This document shows, piece by piece, positions 62,127-64,000 of a DNA stretch of 64,000 bases (the stretch's first letter is position 1; the number at the start of each line of letters is the position of its first letter). Location of the stretch: contig NZ_RBXO01000001.1 in the NCBI RefSeq assembly GCF_003634935.1, positions 7,155,501 to 7,219,500 on the forward strand, in the 5' to 3' direction. The translations under genes were made by a program, and so were the position numbers. The DNA is from Saccharothrix australiensis (lineage in GTDB: Bacteria > Actinomycetota > Actinomycetes > Mycobacteriales > Pseudonocardiaceae). The notes below the pieces were generated by a model. That model worked only from the letters and a program-made list of their open reading frames with translations. It did no database searches and had not been told where the DNA came from.

Positions 62127-63326
62127 TCAGGCTACTCCGTCCTGTCGAGCTGCCAAGGCCACGGCGTTGGCGACTTCGGGCGCGACCCGCGGGTCGAGCG
62201 CGCTGGGCACGATGCGGTCCGCGGCCAGGTCCTCCGAGGCCACGGCGGCGATCGCGGCGGAGGCCGCCAGCTTCATGTTCTCGGTGATCCGCCGGGCGCC
62301 CGCGTCCAGCGCGCCGCGGAAGATGCCGGGGAACGCGAGGACGTTGTTGATCTGGTTGGGGAAGTCGCTGCGCCCGGTCGCGACGACGGCCGCGTGCCTG
62401 CCCGCGACCTCCGGGTGCACCTCCGGGTCCGGGTTGGACAGCGCGAACACGACCGAGTCGGCCGCCATGCTCGCGATCAGCTCCTCCTCCACCCGCGCGG
62501 AGGACACCCCGACGAACACGTCCGCGCCGCGCAGCGCCTCGGCGAGGCCGCCGCGCAGGCCGCTCGCGTTGGTCACCTCGGCCAGCTCGACCTTCACCGG
62601 GTTCAACCCGTCCCGCCCGGCGTGCACGATGCCGCGCGAGTCGACCACGGTCACCTCGCCGACGCCGGCCGCGACCAGGATCTTCGCGCACGCCACCCCG
62701 GCCGCGCCCGCGCCGGAGACGACCACGCGCTGGTGCGCGATGTCCTTGCCCAGCACGGTGTTCGCACCGCGCAGGGCGGCCAGCAGCACCACGGCGGTGC
62801 CGTGCTGGTCGTCGTGCATCACGGGCACGTCCAGGGCCTCGACCAGCCGCCGCTCCAGCTCGAAGCAGCGGGGCGCGGCCACGTCCTCCAGGTTCACCGC
62901 GCCGAACGACGGCCGCAGGCGGACCAGGGTCTCCACGATCTCGTCGACGTCGGTGGTGTCGAGGACGAGCGGGATCGAGTCCAGGCCGCCGAAGGTCTTG
63001 AACAGCGCCGCCTTGCCCTCCATGACGGGCAGCGACGCGCGGGGGCCGATGTCGCCGAGGCCGAGCACGGCGGTCCCGTCGCTGACCACGGCCACCAAGC
63101 GGTGGGCCCAGGTGTACTTGGCGGCCAGCGCGGCGTCCTCGGCGATCGCGCGGCTCACGCGGGCGACGCCCGGCGTGTAGGCGATGGACAGCGCCCTGGG
63201 GTCGGCGAGCGAGGCCGTCGCGCCCACCTCCAGCTTGCCGCCCTCGTGGGCGCGGAAGATTTCCTCGTCGGTCAGGTCGGTGTCGGGCGTGCGGTGGTCT
63301 CGGGGGCGTTCGTTCACTGCGGTCAC
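62127..63326 (-). CDS. NAD(P)-dependent malic enzyme
   Basis: 399 residues, the short bacterial type. LSIAYTPGVARVSRAIAED, the catalytic Lys in MEGKAALFKTFG, metal ligands in FGAVNLEDVAAPRCFELE and MHDDQHGTAVV, NAD-binding VVVSGAGAAGVACAKIL and FALSNPDPEVHPE are all in place. It decarboxylates malate to pyruvate. The GTG at 63326 follows AGGAGG with good spacing. No ACT or phosphotransacetylase extension. Monocistronic as far as visible. Confidence 0.95.
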   Translation of the reverse strand: MTAVNERPRDHRTPDTDLTDEEIFRAHEGGKLEVGATASLADPRALSIAYTPGVARVSRAIAEDAALAAKYTWAHRLVAVVSDGTAVLGLGDIGPRASLPVMEGKAALFKTFGGLDSIPLVLDTTDVDEIVETLVRLRPSFGAVNLEDVAAPRCFELERRLVEALDVPVMHDDQHGTAVVLLAALRGANTVLGKDIAHQRVVVSGAGAAGVACAKILVAAGVGEVTVVDSRGIVHAGRDGLNPVKVELAEVTNASGLRGGLAEALRGADVFVGVSSARVEEELIASMAADSVVFALSNPDPEVHPEVAGRHAAVVATGRSDFPNQINNVLAFPGIFRGALDAGARRITENMKLAASAAIAAVASEDLAADRIVPSALDPRVAPEVANAVALAARQDGVA

Positions 63327-63550
63327 TCGGAGTCCTCCTGCGGTGCGCGAATGCGACGCACCGGGACCGGCGTTGTCACGCGGGTCGACGGGGCCTGTCG
63401 GCGGGGGCGGTCCCGCGCGGTCGGCGCGGCGGCCCTGGGGCGGCGGTGCGGGCAAGCATGACAGCGTTCGGGACGGCTGTCTGCGGCGGGGATCACACAC
63501 TTTTCCGCAGGTCAGGGCCGGTTTCGCAGAACGTACGTCCGGTTTTCTGC

Positions 63551-63606
63551 ACTGACTGGTCAGTTTCCGCAGGCAGGATCGGTCAAGAGCAGGCGCGCTC
63601 TAGAGT
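63551..63606 (+). promoter_or_regulatory. Epimerase promoter and a 14-bp palindrome
   Basis: ACTGAC-TG-GTCAGT (63551-63564) is a perfect palindrome of TetR-operator style. TAGAGT (63601-63606) is 7 nt before the ATG at 63614, so the mRNA is probably leaderless. The remaining intergenic DNA from 63327 shows TTCCGCAGG twice (63505 and 63566) and no gene. Confidence 0.55.
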
Positions 63607-63613
63607 GGGCGCC

Positions 63614-64000
63614 ATGCAGGCACGCGAGCTGAAAATCCCCGGCGCTTTCGAATTCACCCCTTCGGTGTTCCCGGACGACCGGGGGATGTTCGTGTCCCCG
63701 TTCCAGGAGCGGGCCTTCACCGAGGCCGTCGGGCACGGCCTGCGCCTCGGCCAGACCAACCACAGCCGGTCGCGGCGAGGGGTGGTCCGTGGCGTCCACT
63801 ACGCGGACGTGCCGCCCGGCCAGTCGAAGTACGTGCACTGCCCGCACGGGCGGCTGCTCGACGTGCTGGTCGACATCCGGGTGGGCTCGCCGACGTTCGG
63901 CTCGTGGGACGCGGTGGAGCTGTCGTCGGAGGCGTTCAACGCGGTGTACGTGCCCGAGGGCATCGGGCACGCGCTGATGGCGCTGGAGGACGGCAGCGTC
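63614..64000 (+). CDS. dTDP-4-dehydrorhamnose 3,5-epimerase family protein, 3' end cut off
   Basis: 129 residues are visible; the full enzyme would be about 180-200. VFPDDRGMFVSPFQE, GQTNHSRSRRGVVRGVHYAD (catalytic His in RGVHY), SKYVHCPHGRLLDVLVDIRVG and VYVPEGIGHALMAL match RmlC-type cupins. It acts on dTDP-4-keto-6-deoxy sugars, either for cell-wall rhamnose or for antibiotic deoxysugars. RmlC proper and the sugar-tailoring homologs (3- or 5-epimerases) cannot be told apart here. The start is set by the leaderless -10. Confidence 0.93.
   Translation, partial: MQARELKIPGAFEFTPSVFPDDRGMFVSPFQERAFTEAVGHGLRLGQTNHSRSRRGVVRGVHYADVPPGQSKYVHCPHGRLLDVLVDIRVGSPTFGSWDAVELSSEAFNAVYVPEGIGHALMALEDGSV

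Overview
The window is a 64 kb piece of an actinomycete chromosome. GC is very high, third codon positions are strongly GC-biased, many starts are GTG or TTG, and many genes carry a TANNNT -10 box about 7 nt before the start codon, which indicates leaderless mRNAs. Mycobacterial-type kgd and accD1-accA1-fadE gene sets, a cysteine leader peptide, a DasR-type operator and an SSI-family inhibitor all fit a Pseudonocardiales-type soil actinomycete (Saccharothrix/Actinosynnema/Lentzea-like). The genus is inference. No rRNA, tRNA, phage, transposase or CRISPR array was seen.

Layout. 1-662: 3' part of a crotonase-fold gene. 0.7-1.2 kb: a small secreted protein. 1.4-7.9 kb: a methylcrotonyl-CoA-carboxylase-type operon (accD1-accA1-acyl-CoA dehydrogenase) and its probable TetR repressor, linked by three copies of one 16-bp operator, with a secreted SGNH lipase between them. 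8.0-8.5 kb: a frameshifted pentapeptide-repeat gene. 8.8-14.4 kb: a membrane-lipid-looking set, with a phospholipase A2/acyltransferase-3/DUF4383-like fusion converging on a paralogous acyltransferase, a secreted alpha/beta hydrolase, and a two-component system whose promoter motif is shared with the hydrolase operon. 14.5-16.7 kb: a hypothetical gene and a secreted GH18 chitinase with a DasR site. 16.8-19.5 kb: metX-metY behind a cysteine-containing leader peptide. 19.6-24.3 kb: an oxidoreductase, an FAD monooxygenase, an MFS transporter and an SSI inhibitor. 24.5-31.3 kb: UbiB kinase, glutathione peroxidase, a small beta-rich protein, glycine riboswitch-gcvH-sdaA, and alanine dehydrogenase. 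31.7-38.3 kb: small proteins, an ABC ATPase/permease pair, and a fused two-module ABC exporter. 38.4-44.0 kb: an ArsR/AHSA1 pair, kgd, a small DUF6104-like protein and a P-loop kinase. 44.2-53.6 kb: a histidine-utilisation locus (hutH, flavin halogenase, hutU, M20 amidohydrolase, hutF, hutI) with a divergent IclR regulator. 53.8-57.1 kb: an osmoprotectant ABC importer. 57.2-64.0 kb: a BpsA-like aminopropyltransferase, a five-PAS GGDEF-EAL protein, malic enzyme and the start of an RmlC-type epimerase.

The strongest unexplained signal is a family of six intergenic elements at 22.2, 22.4, 27.0, 27.7, 34.5 and 53.7 kb. Each has an imperfect hairpin of exactly 71 bp. The stem sequences differ between copies but pairing is kept and the loop is similar. 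One copy supplies the start codon of the fused ABC exporter, and another supplies the last codons and stop of the MFS transporter. Other points of interest are the halogenase inside the histidine-degradation locus, the phospholipase-acyltransferase fusion whose acyltransferase histidine is replaced by Gln, and a possible free-standing small RNA near 31.4 kb.
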